Assembly (NCBI GenBank): GCA_960531495.1
Contig: OY482854.1
Span: 28,753,152-28,817,151, forward strand
Reading direction: 5' to 3'
DNA: 64,000 bases
Origin: Zeus faber
Taxonomy: Eukaryota; Chordata; Actinopteri; Zeiformes; Zeidae
Shown here: piece by piece, positions 11,867 to 24,889 of the stretch
Layout: each line of letters begins with the position of its first letter
Position numbering within the stretch: the first letter of the stretch is position 1
Translations under genes and position numbers: made by a program
The notes under the pieces: model-generated
Told to the model about the DNA's origin: nothing
The model's input: only the letters and a program-made list of their open reading frames with translations
Databases searched by the model: none

Positions 11867-14800
11867 GTGGACTTGCAGGAAATGTAGAATCCAAAAACAT
11901 CTGTCAACATGAGAATTCTGTTCATGCATCCAAACAAAAACACCAATACTGCAAACCGGAAGCTTCTATGCAAGGATGTGTCTCACCTGGATGGTTGGGT
12001 AGGTCTGGGAGTGACAAATCTTCACAGGTCTGCCACACACCGACGCTGTCACATTGCTGTTATAAAACCTGCTCATGGCTTTAGCCTCATCCTCTGTTGC
12101 AAACTGCAGATAAGCCTGTTTGGGAGGCAAAAAAAAGGACAAATTCACTGAATATTTAATTCAGAATTTTTCCCAAAAATGATCCCCCATTCGATTGAGG
12201 AGTGTAAAACTGAGTCCAAATATGAAGACCAATGTGGAAGGTTTTCCCAGTGCCCAGGTTTTTTTGCTGAATGCAATGCAATTGTATTGCATTGGGATGG
12301 CATTTCTTGATTTAAAGGGTTCATTGAACATTTTTAATGCAGAATTTCAAAAATCCCTGAGTCTAGGTTATTGGGGCCCCGGATCAGTGTGGCTGTATAG
12401 CTGATTCAAGATTCAAGATTTTTATTTGTCACATACATATACATACTTCCATACATATATGCAGTGAAATGTTGGTCTTCGATTGGTCTAACAAGCAACA
12501 GGTAAAACCCTCCTCCCTGTGACGTGTCCATCTGCTCCAGGGCTTGTTCCATCTAGCCCACTCTACAATAAACTTGTGTTTTCTGCCCTGTCATCTGTGT
12601 CTCTGTGCCCTGAGGTCCCTGAAAACGCCACCCGGGTGGCGTGTGGTCGGCGAAACTGCCACAGTCCTGATACAATTTAGGAGTGTTCTGAGAATTTGTA
12701 CGTAATCCTGAATTCTGATTGAATCAGAGGTCTGCATTCTACTAAGTGCTTACTCGTCCTTATAAGGGAATAGTTAGAAATGCGTGGGGAGACAATGAAA
12801 TAAACAGTGAAAGTTATACCTCTGATTTTAAGTCCAGCACCAGGTGTTTGACTACTTTGCCGAAGGGTTTTGCCAGCGCAAGCAGCTCTTCAAGGAAATT
12901 GTAACCACGTCTGAATCCAAGGATGTTGACGACCCTCATTCCCTGAAGAAAAAAATAAATCATATTCTTTTTCATTCATATATTACTATTCTTGCTCAAA
13001 ATAGCTTAACACCACACATACATTTTAAAATTAGGGATATATTGGTCAGCCTAAGTTTAGCCATTTAAAACAAAGTGTCAATGTGGTACTGGGTCTGTCA
13101 GAGACTAGATGTCTCTAAAATAATGCACAAGCAAACACGACAACCACTGAGCATTCCCACACTTCCATTAGAGTTAGACTTTATGTCGGCAGTATGCAAC
13201 TCAGCTGATACACTTTTTGACATAACGATAAGAGAAGTGACATGGACTTACGCCTTTTCTTGTATTGTCTGTCGAAGGGATGAGAGAAACACAAAACAAG
13301 GAAAATTACAAGTTTGTAAGATAAAAAATATTTTAAGATAGTTTTACAAATTCATTAATTCAATTTCAATAGGTCAGAAATATTAGGAATTTACAATTAC
13401 TACTAGCCACATGTCATTTCAGCTGTTATCAAATACATGGTAAGTTTCTACTTCATACAGAGGTAATTTCCTCAACATTTATCTGGTTTAAAAAGGTGTG
13501 GTGAATTGGCTCATTTCCTGGCCTGACTGTGCCAAATACAGCAACCAGCCAATCAGAATGACAAGAAGAATCAGGTGATGGACGCCTTACCAAAAGAATC
13601 AGAATCCTTGGTGTGTAGGTCATCTTTGTCTTCTGCTAGCTCATCCAGCGTCACAAAGTCGTCCATGTTTTCCATGAAATCTTGGTCCAGGGTTCCCTCC
13701 TAACAGACAAGAAGCACTTATCACCATTTACTGTATCATTATGATAACAATGTAGGGCCAGGTCATAATGTTATTATTACGGGATGGACACCTAATAATA
13801 GTTGTAATTGTTAGAAATTATACATTAGAAATGTTAAATTGTAAATGAAAAAATTCTCTGAATTTTTCAGGCTAAAACTATCTGAAACAGAACGGCAGAA
13901 GAGAATAACACGGTTTGTGTCGTTTCTGTATCCTTCTCTGCACTTTTCGGGGGTAAAAGTGTCTGGAACAGGATAACCACTGTAAACACAAACACGGTTG
14001 AGGCTTCGTGAGAACCAGGACTTCAGACATCCTGTGGTTCAAGTTTCATCCATATCGATCCACATACGGAGCAGGAATTAGTGAAAAACCGACAATTTGA
14101 GCGGAAGCAGGTGAACGTTCGTGCATCGCTGACACACCAACCTTTGAAAGCCACCAGTCGGATGAGGAACGAGATGAGTTTGTGGAGTGATATGCGTTGT
14201 GACATCATCATCCAAATTGCTATTTATGTGCAGGTTGTGGCTACGAGCGCACATTCGCACCCCGCGAGCTTCGTGGCGTGGACTCCATCGCTCTGTAGTG
14301 TTTACAAACTGCGTGCATGTGTCTGTGAGCAATGTGTGTATCGCCTTACCTGCTTGACCTCAGTGGGGCATTTAGTTTGATATTTCATTATTTTGCCCTT
14401 TTTGTAAATCAACACATTCCGTTCCCATCTAAGCCGGTGCCGTGTAGCTCCCGCCGCATTGGAACCAATCATAACACGCCAACTGTAGGAGTCCAAAACA
14501 GTCCGAAACATATTTCGTATTTGTGTCCTCACACATGGAGTTGGCTTGCAGCTCCAGAGCAACAGGTTCGAATCGTGTCCATTTTATTTTAGTCCCAAAA
14601 TTTTAAAAAGTTGATGAAATGCGAGGGACATGAGTGTCGAATCCGTTTGAACGGAACCTTGTTGTTGGGAACTTCCACACGGAGTGATTTCCTTCCACAT
14701 AGACACCGTGAGTCAGCCACCCTCTCATTTTTAGGATAAAGTCATAACACGCAGCAAGCGTATATGCTTGAATTAGTAATTCATTATTTTACCAGGATTG

Positions 14801-17800
14801 GGAAAACGTGCGTCATCGCATCATTACGTCAGCTGATGCTGCATTCAATATAAAACTTGGAAAATGTAACTCGTTTTAGACGTAATTCTGATGTTAAGAT
14901 GAGCGACAGCACAAACTGATGTTAGGTTCCATGGGAACTCAAACATTTGTAATTGGTGTCAATAATGGAGCCGTGTATTGCTGCCTGCAGCTATATTCCC
15001 TATTATTATTATAATCATCGTCATAATCATCATCATCATCATATTACCACAGTGTTGGTAGAAGTAGTTTTTAGAGATAACGGTCCTTTTTTTATTTGTA
15101 GTCATTTTTTGTGAGTTTTGAAAGAAAGAAGTATTTATATACACGTGTTTGTATTATACACTGTTAAAGTATTTACTGTACACTGAAAACTGACACTGAA
15201 ACTAAATTTGAAAACCATGAGGAATATTGATTTGAATGGATATTTTGGGGACAACCAGTGGTGCTTTCAAAAGAACTTTACAAGTTTCCAAGAACTTATC
15301 ATTCGTAATGTGGATATTATGAATAGGAAGGCAGAGGCGTTTACTAACGAGACCATCCAAGTCCATGAAGTTCAGAAAGTTGCCTTACTTCACTGTAATG
15401 CAGCCTTAAAAAAATAAATATTTACCTATATCAAGATATAACGATAACCAAAATCCCAAACGATATATCTCATCTCATATTACAATATCTATATACACAT
15501 CGATCAGTCACAACATTGCAGTAAAACCACCTGACTAATATTGTGTAGGTCCCCATTGAGGCATGGACTCCACAACACCTCTGAAGGTGTCCTGTGGTTT
15601 CTGGCACCAAGACGTTTGCAGCAGATCCTTTGAGTCCTGTTAGTTGCAAGGTGGAGCCTCCAAGGATCAGGCTTGTTGTACACGTCTCCCAGATTAGGCC
15701 AGAACGATTTGGGAAAATAATCTAATTGCGATTTTTTGAACCAATATTGCGATTTGGTATGTGATTTATTTTTTCAAGTTCTTCATCTTCTGTATTATTC
15801 ACTAAACACAAGCGAAAAATCATTCTATAGTATGACCAATACAAGAATGGACACAGTCAACATATAAACAGCTCTTTCCTGTCGGCAAGGCCCACATGTT
15901 ATGATGAATTTAGATAAATTGATGCAATAATTGATATGGATAACATATCTTTAAGTATTGAATTATAAAAGGAAAAACCTTCAATCACAGTAGAATACCC
16001 ACACATTGATCTAACTTCAAGCCCTGTAATTGTTCAAATCTGACAAGTAAACTTAAAAAAAATGCAGTAATTATTATTTTTTATAGAAATGTTGCACGCA
16101 TACATCCACAGGGACAGCTTTATGCTCATTAAATAAAAAAAACAAACACATTATTCTGGAAGAGGGTGCGTCCAGAGCTCTGCCAGCAGCATACGCTTGC
16201 GCACAGGGCACCATGGACCCGGCCAAAGAACCGGGTCTCGACGGGCGGCAGAGGCTTAAAACAGTCACTATAGGCAGGGGGGCACGGACAACGTGTCCTC
16301 TTTTCCCACAGTTTTGTTCCATACACACTTCTTTTCCATTAGGAGACATTAAATTAAATAAAAACACACTGTTCTGGCGTGCCGGTCACGGGCTGAGAGT
16401 CTTGAGAGTCTGAGACAGGCGTGCAAACTGTGCCCTTCCACTTCCCCCCCGGGATGGCGCGCTAGGCGGCAACCTATCTCACCTATAAGAAGAGCTGGCC
16501 CTGGACAGCCCTATTGGTTAGAATGTGTAACATTCCTTGGACCACTTTTGCTCGGTACTAGGCACTGCATACCGGGAGCACACCACAATACCTGCTGTGT
16601 GGGAGACGCTCTAACCCAGTCATCTAGCCATCACAATTTGGCCCAACCATAACTCTTGCCCAATTTTCCTGCTACCAACACATCAACTTCAACAACTGAC
16701 TGTTCACTTGCTGCCTGATATATCCCACCCCTTGACAGCTGCCATTGGAAGGAGATGAGCAATGTTATTCACTTGTCAGTTACTCACCTGTCAGTGGTTT
16801 GAATGTTGTGGCTGATTGGTCTGGCTCCTATCCTCGTTGCTTGGATAATAAAGTGTGTGTGTGTCAGTGTGTGTGAGTGTGTGTGTTGCAGTCTCCTACC
16901 AGGTCCTCAGGCAGCTCTCCCTCTGTCATCTCTGTGCTCTCGGCAGGATCAGCGGCTGTTTCCTCTCTGGTCTCTGGTTCTTCCATCAACCTTTCAGTTG
17001 GTCCGGACGGCTCCGCGGTCTCTGCCGGGTGATCGTCCTCATCTTCTGCTCCGTCGGCGTCTTTGACCTTCGTGTCATCGCCGGTCGGAATGCACTCAGG
17101 TTCTTGTAGTGCTTCTGCAGCGTGGCAAGAGTCAGCCGGCAGCTTCTCAGCTCCTTCCTCATTCCCCTCCTCCTCCACTTCGCCCGGAGCCGAGGTGCCA
17201 GGCTGTGGCTCCTCCACATCTGGCTCCTGCTCTACCTCGCACTCCTCTTTTCCTTCCTCCGCTTCATTGTCTCCCTCCATCACGCCAGCTACCTCCTCTT
17301 CTTCCTCTTCACTTTCCTCCTCTGCCATGCGCTTTTCCTCTGGTTTTTTCTTCTCCTTTGTGGCGGTGGATTTGGAGGAGGCGCTCTTGGCTCCCGCTTG
17401 GTTGGGGTAGTTCTTGCTGGCTGGTGTGGACTCGCTGCTCCTCCTGCCTCTGTTGTCTCCCATGGACGCTCCATAGCTGCCTCTCCGGTTCACGCTTAAA
17501 AGAAACACCACATTGAAGAGGTTCATTCCTTGTTGGTCCCTGGGCTGCAGCCATAAAGATGGTTTCCACAATGAACTAAAACAATATCAAGTCATAAATC
17601 AATAAAGATTTTATAAGGAAATTAACTGTTCTTTTATGCTGAACTAGAAGGAATGATGAAACAGGTCAGCAAAACATTGGCAGGGACCAAACAACTCCAA
17701 CTACAAGAGGAAAATAAATAAGGTTAAATAAAAAAAATTCAGCAGTCACCAAAGGAAGAAGAAGATAGTAAAAAATAATTTGTATCCATGTATAACACAT

Positions 17801-20800
17801 ATGTTAAGTCTTGAATTTATGAAACAGAAATAACTGCCACATGCTTGGCAACCTGTATCCATTCGGATGAGTGCAGTCCTACAGACTACATCCCATCTGT
17901 CTCCAGTAACTAAAATTGGTGAATGAAAGTACAGAATTCTTCAGCCAGCGACTCACTTGAGGGTCTTGTACTTAGTGCAGATGTTGAGGCGGATACTCCT
18001 GCCTCTGATGGTGAGCGGGTTCTGGTTGTAGTACTTCACCATCATCTCAGCATCCTCTGGGGTCCCAAGCTGGACAAAAGCCTGGCGGAGGAAAAGGAAG
18101 GGAAATGGAATCACTTCATCCAAGTTAGTCTAGTCAGGTTTATTTAGAGAGACTTGAAAATGGATGCCAAGTAAATCACTTCTGGTGAGAGGAGCCTAAT
18201 CACATGGCAAATCACCAGGGGCTTGGAGTTGGAAATTAAATCTCTCTCTGAATGACATCAATCCCAACAAGAATCCAAACCTTCTGTAGCATTTGTTGTC
18301 AAACTTCACTATGTAACATCTGACCATACAAACTAAAGGTTTGTACTGTCACAACCCTGGTTACCTCGTCTGTTAAGAACAAGTGTTTCTCTACGAGGCC
18401 AAAGCGCCCAGCGACGGTGAGCAGCTCCATCTTCTTGTCTTGCTCTCTCGGCAGGTTGGAGAAGAACACCACCTGGCTGCCTTGACCTTTGACCTCTCTG
18501 TTGGGTCTCTCCCTTGGCCGGCCCTCTTTCTGAGGAACACAGCACAAAACACATCAGCGACTCCAAGAGGATGACTAAAAAGAGTTTGTGACTGATTAAA
18601 TAAAAAAAAAATAAAAATCTGTGTATCCCAATAAAAATCAGTTCTTTAAAATAAATGTAGTCCCCTTCCACGAATAAAATTAAAAACAGGATCGATGATG
18701 TTTATCATATTTAGAATAAATGTTAAAAGTCCATTTGTATCAACCATGTGTTTTATTGCACTGTACTGTACTATTGCTTGATCTATCCATACCTCACATC
18801 TAAATATTCTCACCATTCTCAAGTTGTCATCTATGATCAATGGAATCAACTGTATCTGTAACCATTTCCTAAAGGTTCCACCATGGCTTCCGTACAACAT
18901 GTATGAATATAACATTTGGATTATGAAAGCAAATCCAGTGTGGTTACCTCAATGACCAGTAATTCCTTGGACAGGTAGAAGATCACCCGAACATTTCCAA
19001 ACATTTTGGCTGGATTTTGCTGATAATAGTTCACCATGTCTACAGCCTCCTGATGCGTGTCCATCTCCAGGAAGGCCTGGTGGGATGTGAAGAAGAACCT
19101 TAATGTCATTACAACAAAGTAGTTAACCTGCTTATTAACCATGACTAGTCCTTCAACATCATCTCCCCTTTTCTTAGGACCAGAAAAAGGGAATTTCCTT
19201 TATATTTCTAACTATTTGTGAGTAGGATATTAAAGCAACAAATAAAGAAATACACCTTAAAATTGGGCCATTTTGTAAAAATAAGTATTTTAATTCCTAT
19301 TCCCAAGTGTTCAACAACATCATAACATGTGTGAAAGCCACTCAATGGCACGTTGGACGTTAGGGCTGAACGATTTATCAAATTCAAACATTGCAATCTA
19401 AGAGAACGCAAATTTTGCATCGCAACAGCTGTGATTAAAATAATAAATAAAAATAGTTGTTTTTTTTAATGTTACACAATCTTACAAAAAAAAATATATA
19501 TATAAAAAATCCTAATAAAACAAAAAACAAGTCGATTATTTTCACAAATCGCTCAGCACTACAGGTCGTTCACACGGTTTAGGTTTTAAATTGATCTGAT
19601 GCAGAGACATGTTTGTATTTACCTTTGTCTTCAGAACCAGATACTCACGCAGGGTTCCAAAAGGCTCAGTGAACGTAAACAAGTCTTTGTTGTTGTTCGG
19701 CTTTCTACCATATTTTGCCACCACCACTCTGCTTTTCATCTGACGGAACAAGGGTGAGACTTTCAACTTTAGATTACTACAGTACAATAAGATGTAGGGA
19801 AAGTCTAAATCAGTGAACACTTACATTGGTTTGCCATCAACAGTAAAATTTAGTTACCTAGTTTAGTTAAGTTAGTTATTTAACTTATTTACCTCACATT
19901 TAATTTAGTTGATATTAACAAACATGGCTTACCTTCGGAAGCATTGCAGACTGAGCCTGGTTCTTGTTTGAGAAGTTAGAACTTGGACCACCCCCTAGAA
20001 TAAAACATGTGATACATTCAACTTTGACAAGGTGGCCAATGTAGTTCTTGGGGATAAAACAGATACGATTACAATACATTTTCATTAACCTTTGAAAATA
20101 GCTATGGCTATATTTTCTCTCATTGACAAAAAAAAAAAAAAAAAAAAAAGTAAACAGCCAATCAATTTTAAGGACTGAAGCTGATTTGTGAGGCAACATT
20201 TATGACGTCACGGCTAGTGACTTATCGACTGAAATTCTTGTTGGTCGTCGACCACAAAAATAAATGAAAATGCCCGTCCATAATAGGAGTGAAATAATCA
20301 CAACCTTGATGTATTTATGATATACTGTATGTAATATGCTTTAGAACAAAAGTGGCTTACCCCAGTTGGAGGACATGCCACCTGCCGTCTGGCCTTGGGA
20401 CATGGGAGCGGGTCCCAGCAGCCCAGCAGAGAGGTTGGGCGTCTCCATGCGGCTAGCCCCCCCACTGAAGAAAGAGACGGGAACCAGTCATATGACAGCC
20501 AGATTGAAACAGGACAAAATCATACCCAAACACTGTGAACTGTCTTTTTTTGTTTTTTTTGATTTAAATTAAAGTTATTTTTTTTAATCCAAATTCAACC
20601 CAGTTGACAGGTAAATAATGACCTCGAAATCTGGTTAAAGTGAGTAGCAGATGACTTACAGTATTTCCTAAAATAGTGACCGGCGTTTCTATTTAACTCA
20701 ACTGAGATAAATAAATCTAGATCTATGTAATCACATAAAAATATATGCACACACATAATGAAGAACACAACCTCATATATCCTCAGTCACATATCTTTAT

Positions 20801-23251
20801 TTTCCAATGGTTTTCCAACCCGGACAAATAGGAGTATAGTCTGTATGCTATTGTCTTTTCGGCCTCCCCCCGCCGATGCAGCTACAAAAGCAAGAACACA
20901 CCTCACTGTCCTTGGTGTGACAAGATTTATCTTGAACACGTAAAAATCACTGACGTCAAACCGACCATATATTCTCTGACTCCCTGAAAATAAACTGTTC
21001 CACTCAGAGAGCTGCTCCTTAGCACATCTCTGACCCGACCCTTGTACAAGTAAAAACCAGCATCTGTCTGCCTCTTTTTTTAAAACCACCGACTGACAAA
21101 CTGCAGATTAAAGCCACCCTTTAATTTCTGTAACAAGGGTCCCAAACCTTGATTGCATTACATATCTCATTCCTTCTGTTTAATAAATATATTTGATCTT
21201 ATTTTAGAATGAATTTTAAATTAAACATCCGTCTGCGTACCAGGCCACGCAAACAAATGTATGGTGAAAAAGAGAGAACTAGTAGCTACCCTAAAAGTCT
21301 CAGTTGTGGTGGTAGCCAATGGGAGAGTTACAGTTTTCTGAGTTCGCCTTGAACGCACCACCTCCTGCTTGGAGCACTGGAGAGTGAAAGCGTTCAGAGC
21401 GGGGGCATTTGTCCCAATAAGTGATCTGCGATCTGCTACGCAACAGTAGGAAATGGAGTAAATTAAGTACCTCTACATTAAAGACACTGCTTTTGTCAGC
21501 TTTGTTTGAAAGCGGGGCTCCGCACCGGAGTAGCGCCGATCAGTTTTTCCCCTGGTCTTTATTTGAGGCAGGCTTGTATTCATCCGACACAAATATGTCT
21601 CAGGGTAAAAAATGTATTTAAAAATAACAGCAGCTAATGTGTTAAATTCCTCAGCAAAAATGATTTTGTGTAAGTGGCAACCTGAAGACTGGATTTTGTT
21701 TGCTTCCACATAATTCATTTAAATTGAAAAGTTTCATTATCAACTAAAAATAAAAAAATCCTTCTGATCCTTCTCCTCCTTTTGACCCAAAAGTAATAAG
21801 ATAAAATAGCAGCCACACACAAAAGTAAAGACCTTCCTGCCCTGCCAAAAAGACAAGACCACCACATCCTAGCCCTATGTTTTGCTGTGTGTGTTATGTC
21901 TTACCCTCGGTTTTGGGCCATGCCAGGGTCCCAATCTGGATACCTACATCATTCACCACAACAATAAATAAATAAAATTCACATCAAGATTCCCTTTTCA
22001 CAAAGATAACAAATGTATGTGATTACATTTTGTGTGACGTCTTTAAATACCTGTGTCAAATCACGTTAGTGTACAGGTGGAAAACTTACATTTGAAGGAG
22101 CACCCTTCTGTTTTCAGCATGACGGAGCCCATTGGTGTGTTGATTCCACTCCTAGAACACAAACTCAACTATTACAAACACCTGCTTAGGCTGACTTAAA
22201 AATCATATTTACAATGACTGGATTATCTTAAATTTCCAAGGTATAAAAAAGCACAATGTTAAAGATATTCAGTCTGATGACAGTGAGATCTATCTTAAAC
22301 TATATTTTCAAATATTTTAGTTCTGTACGATAAACAGCCAAAAAACAGTCTGCGCTCAAGCTTTCGGATTGGCATAGTATTTCTAACCAGCTAATCCCAC
22401 TGAAAGGCAGGAAAAGAGCATGGACTGGTACTCACCATGGTGGAATGGACATCAAAGTCACAAAGAGAGCAAACATGGGGGAACATGGGGGGCATGGCTC
22501 CCAAGAAGTCTTGAACTTTGCCTTGGGACGGGGAGCCCATCCTCCTCTGCATAAAGACATTGTCGGACTGGGGGGGCCCCATGCCAACACCCCCATAGGA
22601 ATCTCGGCGAGAAAGGTCTGAATATTGCCTGTCTCTGTTGCCAGTCCCTCCATTGTTGCTGCCGTAGTCTAAATTGTATCCCCGGGCAGGGCTGGCATCC
22701 TGCATGGAACCATAAGCATAATCTGCTTGGGGTGGGGCACGAGCTGAAGCTTGTCCCATGGAAGAACCACCCAGTCTCTCCCCACGCATGTCCCCCCAAT
22801 CGTCCCTGCCTCCTTGATAGGAGGATTCAGAAGATAGTGATGGTAGATCTCTGGGGTTGCCTGCCATGCGTCTGTCTCCAGCCTCCCCCTTCCGGTTCTT
22901 AAGCTGCATGAGTATCTGTGGCAAGGTCTCTACACTTATGTCCTCTTCAGGTATCTGTGCCAGAGCGTCAAGGTCAGCAGGCGACAGTCCCAAGCTGGCA
23001 AAAAGCTTCATGGTACTACCGAGATGGTTACCGCCGCCACCGCCAACATGACGGGACATCTGGGAGCTGCGGTCCATGCTTTCCCCACCACCACCGACCC
23101 CCAAGCCGGAGACCATGCTCCCCAATGTCCGGCTCTGAGGGCCAGAACGCTGTTCATTAATGCTGAAGTTCAAGGTTTCTGCAGCAGCCAGGAGCCCGCG
23201 GCCCACGGTGAAGCCTTTCTGACCACCGTCCGACAGGTTCTTCTGAGACAT
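7299..23251 (-). CDS. matr3l1: Matrin-3-like RNA-binding protein, tandem copy B (4 RRMs + 2 matrin zinc fingers)
   Basis: Twenty coding exons join in frame to 1152 codons plus a stop. Exons (high to low): 23251-22436, 22151-22090, 21943-21905, 20464-20361, 19994-19933, 19739-19623, 19076-18948, 18529-18365, 18081-17957, 17494-16900, 13699-13591, 13268-13252, 12942-12820, 12115-11987, 11714-11586, 11204-11074, 8794-8506, 8416-8278, 7813-7698, 7361-7299. Order: conserved N-terminal helix (SPADLDALAQIPEED), zinc finger 1 (CSLC...H-x5-H, about residues 260-285), PRI-type motif GLLGPAP (320-326), RRM1 (362-443), RRM2 (about 450-540), Glu-rich linker, RRM3 (781-864), RRM4 (865-950), Ser/Glu linker, zinc finger 2 (FYCRVC...HCSSQAH), Lys-rich tail. 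Matrin-3 proteins are nuclear-matrix RNA/DNA-binding splicing regulators. RRM3/RRM4 match human MATR3 RRM1/RRM2 best by eye; RRM1/RRM2 are additional. No frameshift or stop seen. The fish name matr3l1.x is likely, but which of the tandem pair this is cannot be told. Confidence 0.9.
8111..8213. repeat. 33-bp tandem repeat, three units, in a copy B intron
   Basis: A unit containing ctaatttgagtgtgttagat is repeated three times. The matching copy A intron (28735-28800) has two units, the second diverged. It explains a spurious reading frame with NISNTLKLD repeats. Confidence 0.65.
8953..11022. mobile_element. Composite insertion in copy B: TTAA-flanked element containing a decayed hAT copy
   Basis: Copy A has an uninterrupted intron here (cctttaagagtg near 31488-31500). 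Copy B reads cctttaa, then about 2.07 kb, then ttaagagtg. The insert starts agcagcac and ends gtgctgct, with subterminal inverted similarity (gtaactttt versus aaaagtttc). A four-base TTAA target duplication points to a Kolobok- or piggyBac-type nonautonomous element, with the hAT remnant at about 9300-10818 nested inside. Confidence 0.6.
9300..10818 (+). mobile_element. Decayed hAT transposase (GTF2IRD2/Charlie-type) nested in copy B
   Basis: Plus-strand pieces in shifting frames read FYSIACDESTDAAQLLILLR, DLRSVMCPTRGKDVFEAVSD, DVRWLRSGSVLQQFYSLRS-like and PDFYRSLEKAKFP, matching hAT transposase-like proteins of the GTF2IRD2/ZBED/FAM200 group. The right end (aagtttggacacccctg at about 10803-10818) is a classical hAT inverted terminus. 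The left terminus was not found. Many stops and frameshifts make it inactive. It is antisense to the host gene. Confidence 0.7.
11250..11420 (-). repeat. SINE-like repeat in a copy B intron
   Basis: Contains the fish SINE-like module gatgacatgcagcgtggggc followed by ggaatcgaatcggggccgct (B-box-like). It is absent from the corresponding short intron of copy A (31683-31862). Confidence 0.4.
12408..12475 (-). repeat. LINE/SINE 3' tail of the AATCTTGAATC type
   Basis: Minus-strand sequence reads catttcactgcatatatgta...tgacaaataaaaatcttgaat. The same tail occurs on the plus strand at 39165-39250 and, expanded, at 45083-45366. Confidence 0.6.
12484..12661 (+). repeat. Solo-LTR-like repeat, copy 2 (partial)
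   Basis: Same family as 3375-3655 but in the opposite orientation and 5' truncated. It reads acaataaacttgtgttttc and then gtccctgaaaacgccacc, ending near ctgccaca. It is in an intron of matrin-3-like copy B and absent from the matching intron of copy A. Confidence 0.5.
13252..13268 (-). CDS. 17-nt microexon of copy B before RRM3
   Basis: This exon contributes most of six codons (DNTRKG) between the acidic linker exon and RRM3. It has an acceptor (cgacag) and a donor (gtaag) on the minus strand. The preceding exon ends in phase 1 and 17 bases restore phase 0, so it is required for the frame. Copy A has the same 17-nt exon at 33177-33193 (DSTKEG). Confidence 0.7.
15496..16822 (-). mobile_element. 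Tc1-like transposon remnant in copy B, interrupted by a second element
   Basis: Ends read cgatcagtcacaacatt and gttgtggctgattggtctgg, the inverted termini of a fish Tc1-like family, with internal landmarks such as gaaggtgtcctgtggtttct and cacatcaacttcaacaactg. About 0.8 kb in the middle (15695-16510) is a different, hAT-like insert (agaacgatttgggaaaataa). Copy A lacks this element at the same point, so it inserted after duplication or was lost there. Confidence 0.65.
19355..19563. mobile_element. hAT-like MITE in a copy B intron
   Basis: Termini ttagggctgaacgattt and aaatcgctcagcactaca are inverted repeats around an AT-rich centre of about 200 bp. It has no coding capacity. The matching copy A intron (37791-38076) lacks it. 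Confidence 0.5.
20361..20464 (-). CDS. Copy B exon carrying a PRI-type PTBP1-binding motif
   Basis: This exon encodes ETPNLSAGLLGPAPMSQGQ. Bases 20404-20424 encode GLLGPAP, which fits the PRI consensus [S/G][I/L]LGxxP known from Raver1 and from MATR3 (GILGPPP), where it docks on RRM2 of PTBP1. It lies between zinc finger 1 and the first RRM, as in human MATR3. Exon phases (2 in, 1 out) match both neighbours. Confidence 0.75.
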
Positions 23252-23447
23252 TGTGCTTCAACACTGGCTCTCCACTCAGGTCTCGACACTGTTTGGTCGA
23301 TGACTCAAGATATAGAACCAAGGAGGTGAACTCGCAAAAATGTCTTTATTCAGAAGAAGTTGGTTGATGGTTGCTTTCTGACGTGAAAAGAGTGAAAGGA
23401 GTCTAACTCAAGGGTAACGTCTCCTCTCCACAGGGGGAATGCTTTAC

Positions 23448-23492
23448 CTCTGTTGAAACACAACCAGGTGGGTGCTTGTGTAAGTGTCACTT
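23448..23492 (-). other. Probable 5' UTR exon of matrin-3-like copy B
   Basis: A 45-base segment is bounded on the minus strand by an acceptor (ctttatag) and a donor (gtaaag). The same segment and splice sites are kept in copy A at 42426-42470, so it is probably a noncoding exon upstream of the ATG exon. Confidence 0.45.
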
Positions 23493-24360
23493 CTATAAAG
23501 AAAACAGACAAACTGTAATGGAGAAGAAACAGGTCTGTGATCCACAGGAGCATTTACAGTAAAATGAACACTTAGTCCTAGGCTTTAAGGATCTGAACAT
23601 GGAAGGCAGTCAAAGAGCACTGAAAGGCAGAATAGAAAAGGAGACAGGGACAGTGGGTAACAAGTTCGAACGACTCGAGGAAGAATAAGGTAAACAACCA
23701 ACCACCGGAAACTGGTGTGACCTGAAGACGTCGGATCAAAATCGGATAAAGCGAATAAACGAATCGTCAGAGAAATATAAGAACCGATCTGCACCACAGT
23801 CGAGGGTTACAGGACGTATTGACGAAGAGAACTAAATATGGCCACACACATGGAAAGTAAAGAAAGGCAGTGAGGTCAAATTAAACAGAATCTAGCTTTA
23901 ATCTGATCAGAGTCTGTTCCATAAGACAACAACTTTTCTATTATTTGAAAATAAACTGTAAATACTTGTGGTTGCAAGCCAAGAACATTAAGTTATTCAG
24001 TCACATAGTTTATCATCCAATCAAACCAAGACGGGAGCCATGCGGCCTGGAGCTTGCGAGCCGCAAGTCGTTAGTGTTTAAGCAATGTTAAGTATTTGAA
24101 GTATACTCGCATGTCTGGTATATTAGGAAAGCTTCTGTTTTGTGTACCATAGTCAACAATGAGTGAAGCGACATTTTGTAGAAACTGGCGTCGGCTGAAT
24201 GTTAGCATTTAGCTAGCTTAAGATAATCAGCACTGCGTCGTTCACTTAGTAACGCTGTTGGCTTGCTGCTATATGCTAAAACCCCGCATGGTCACCGAGG
24301 AACCAGGACTTTATCAACTTTAAAAACGGTATAAAAGATCCTAAAAAGTCCACTCTTACC

Positions 24361-24500
24361 TTGGCATGTATTGTGTATAGATGGCTAGATCGTAAACTAG
24401 CCAGCTAGCTAGTTAGCTGATATTGCAGCACGGCCGGCTGAGACAGGAGGTTGTCGCTGGTGAAAGTAGCGCCACCTGGCGGACGGGAATGTGCAGCACC
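24361..24500 (-). promoter_or_regulatory. 5' noncoding exon 1 and proximal promoter of matrin-3-like copy B
   Basis: The block around 24361-24500 is closely matched by 43167-43306 upstream of the other copy, including a GCGCCACCTGGCGG-type palindromic core. On the minus strand a donor (gtaagagtgg) follows position 24360, so this is a probable untranslated first exon. Similarity between the copies stops abruptly at about 24500, marking the 5' edge of the duplicated unit. The transcription start was not determined. Confidence 0.5.
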
Positions 24501-24510
24501 CAGTATTAGT

Positions 24511-24889
24511 ATACAGGTACTCTTCACTTAACGACCCACTTGTTCAGCGACCGCTCGGACCTACGACCAGCTCTCTGACCAGTCAGTATTGTGCGCTGCG
24601 TACAATACCGCGGCGTGCGCATGCGCGGCGCCTCATCGCGCACCTCCCTTCATACACTACACTCTATATACACTCTACTGTATATACACACTCGATATAC
24701 TATGTATACTATATACAGTGTATACATCTCATCTCATCACAGTTCTCAGTCTCGTTCCTGCAGTCTGTCAGTGTTCACTACATTAGCGTCCGCAATGGCC
24801 ACGCCCCCTCAGCGTGACATAACAGGGGTCCTCGCTTATCGACGTGGTCCCAGCGACGGAAGTCGGTCGTTAAGTGAGTAGTACCTGTA
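24511..24889. mobile_element. Nonautonomous DNA transposon with TA target duplication
   Basis: Left end caggtactcttcacttaacg and right end cgttaagtgagtagtacctg are near-perfect inverted repeats (about 25 bp) flanked by TA. The interior has no transposase. It abuts the 5' edge of the copy B unit. Confidence 0.6.

Noticed and set aside
17063..17516. Long plus-strand open frames opposite the acidic exon of copy B
   Set aside because: Antisense shadows of the Glu-rich coding exon. The minus frame has correct splice sites, phase and a matching exon in copy A.
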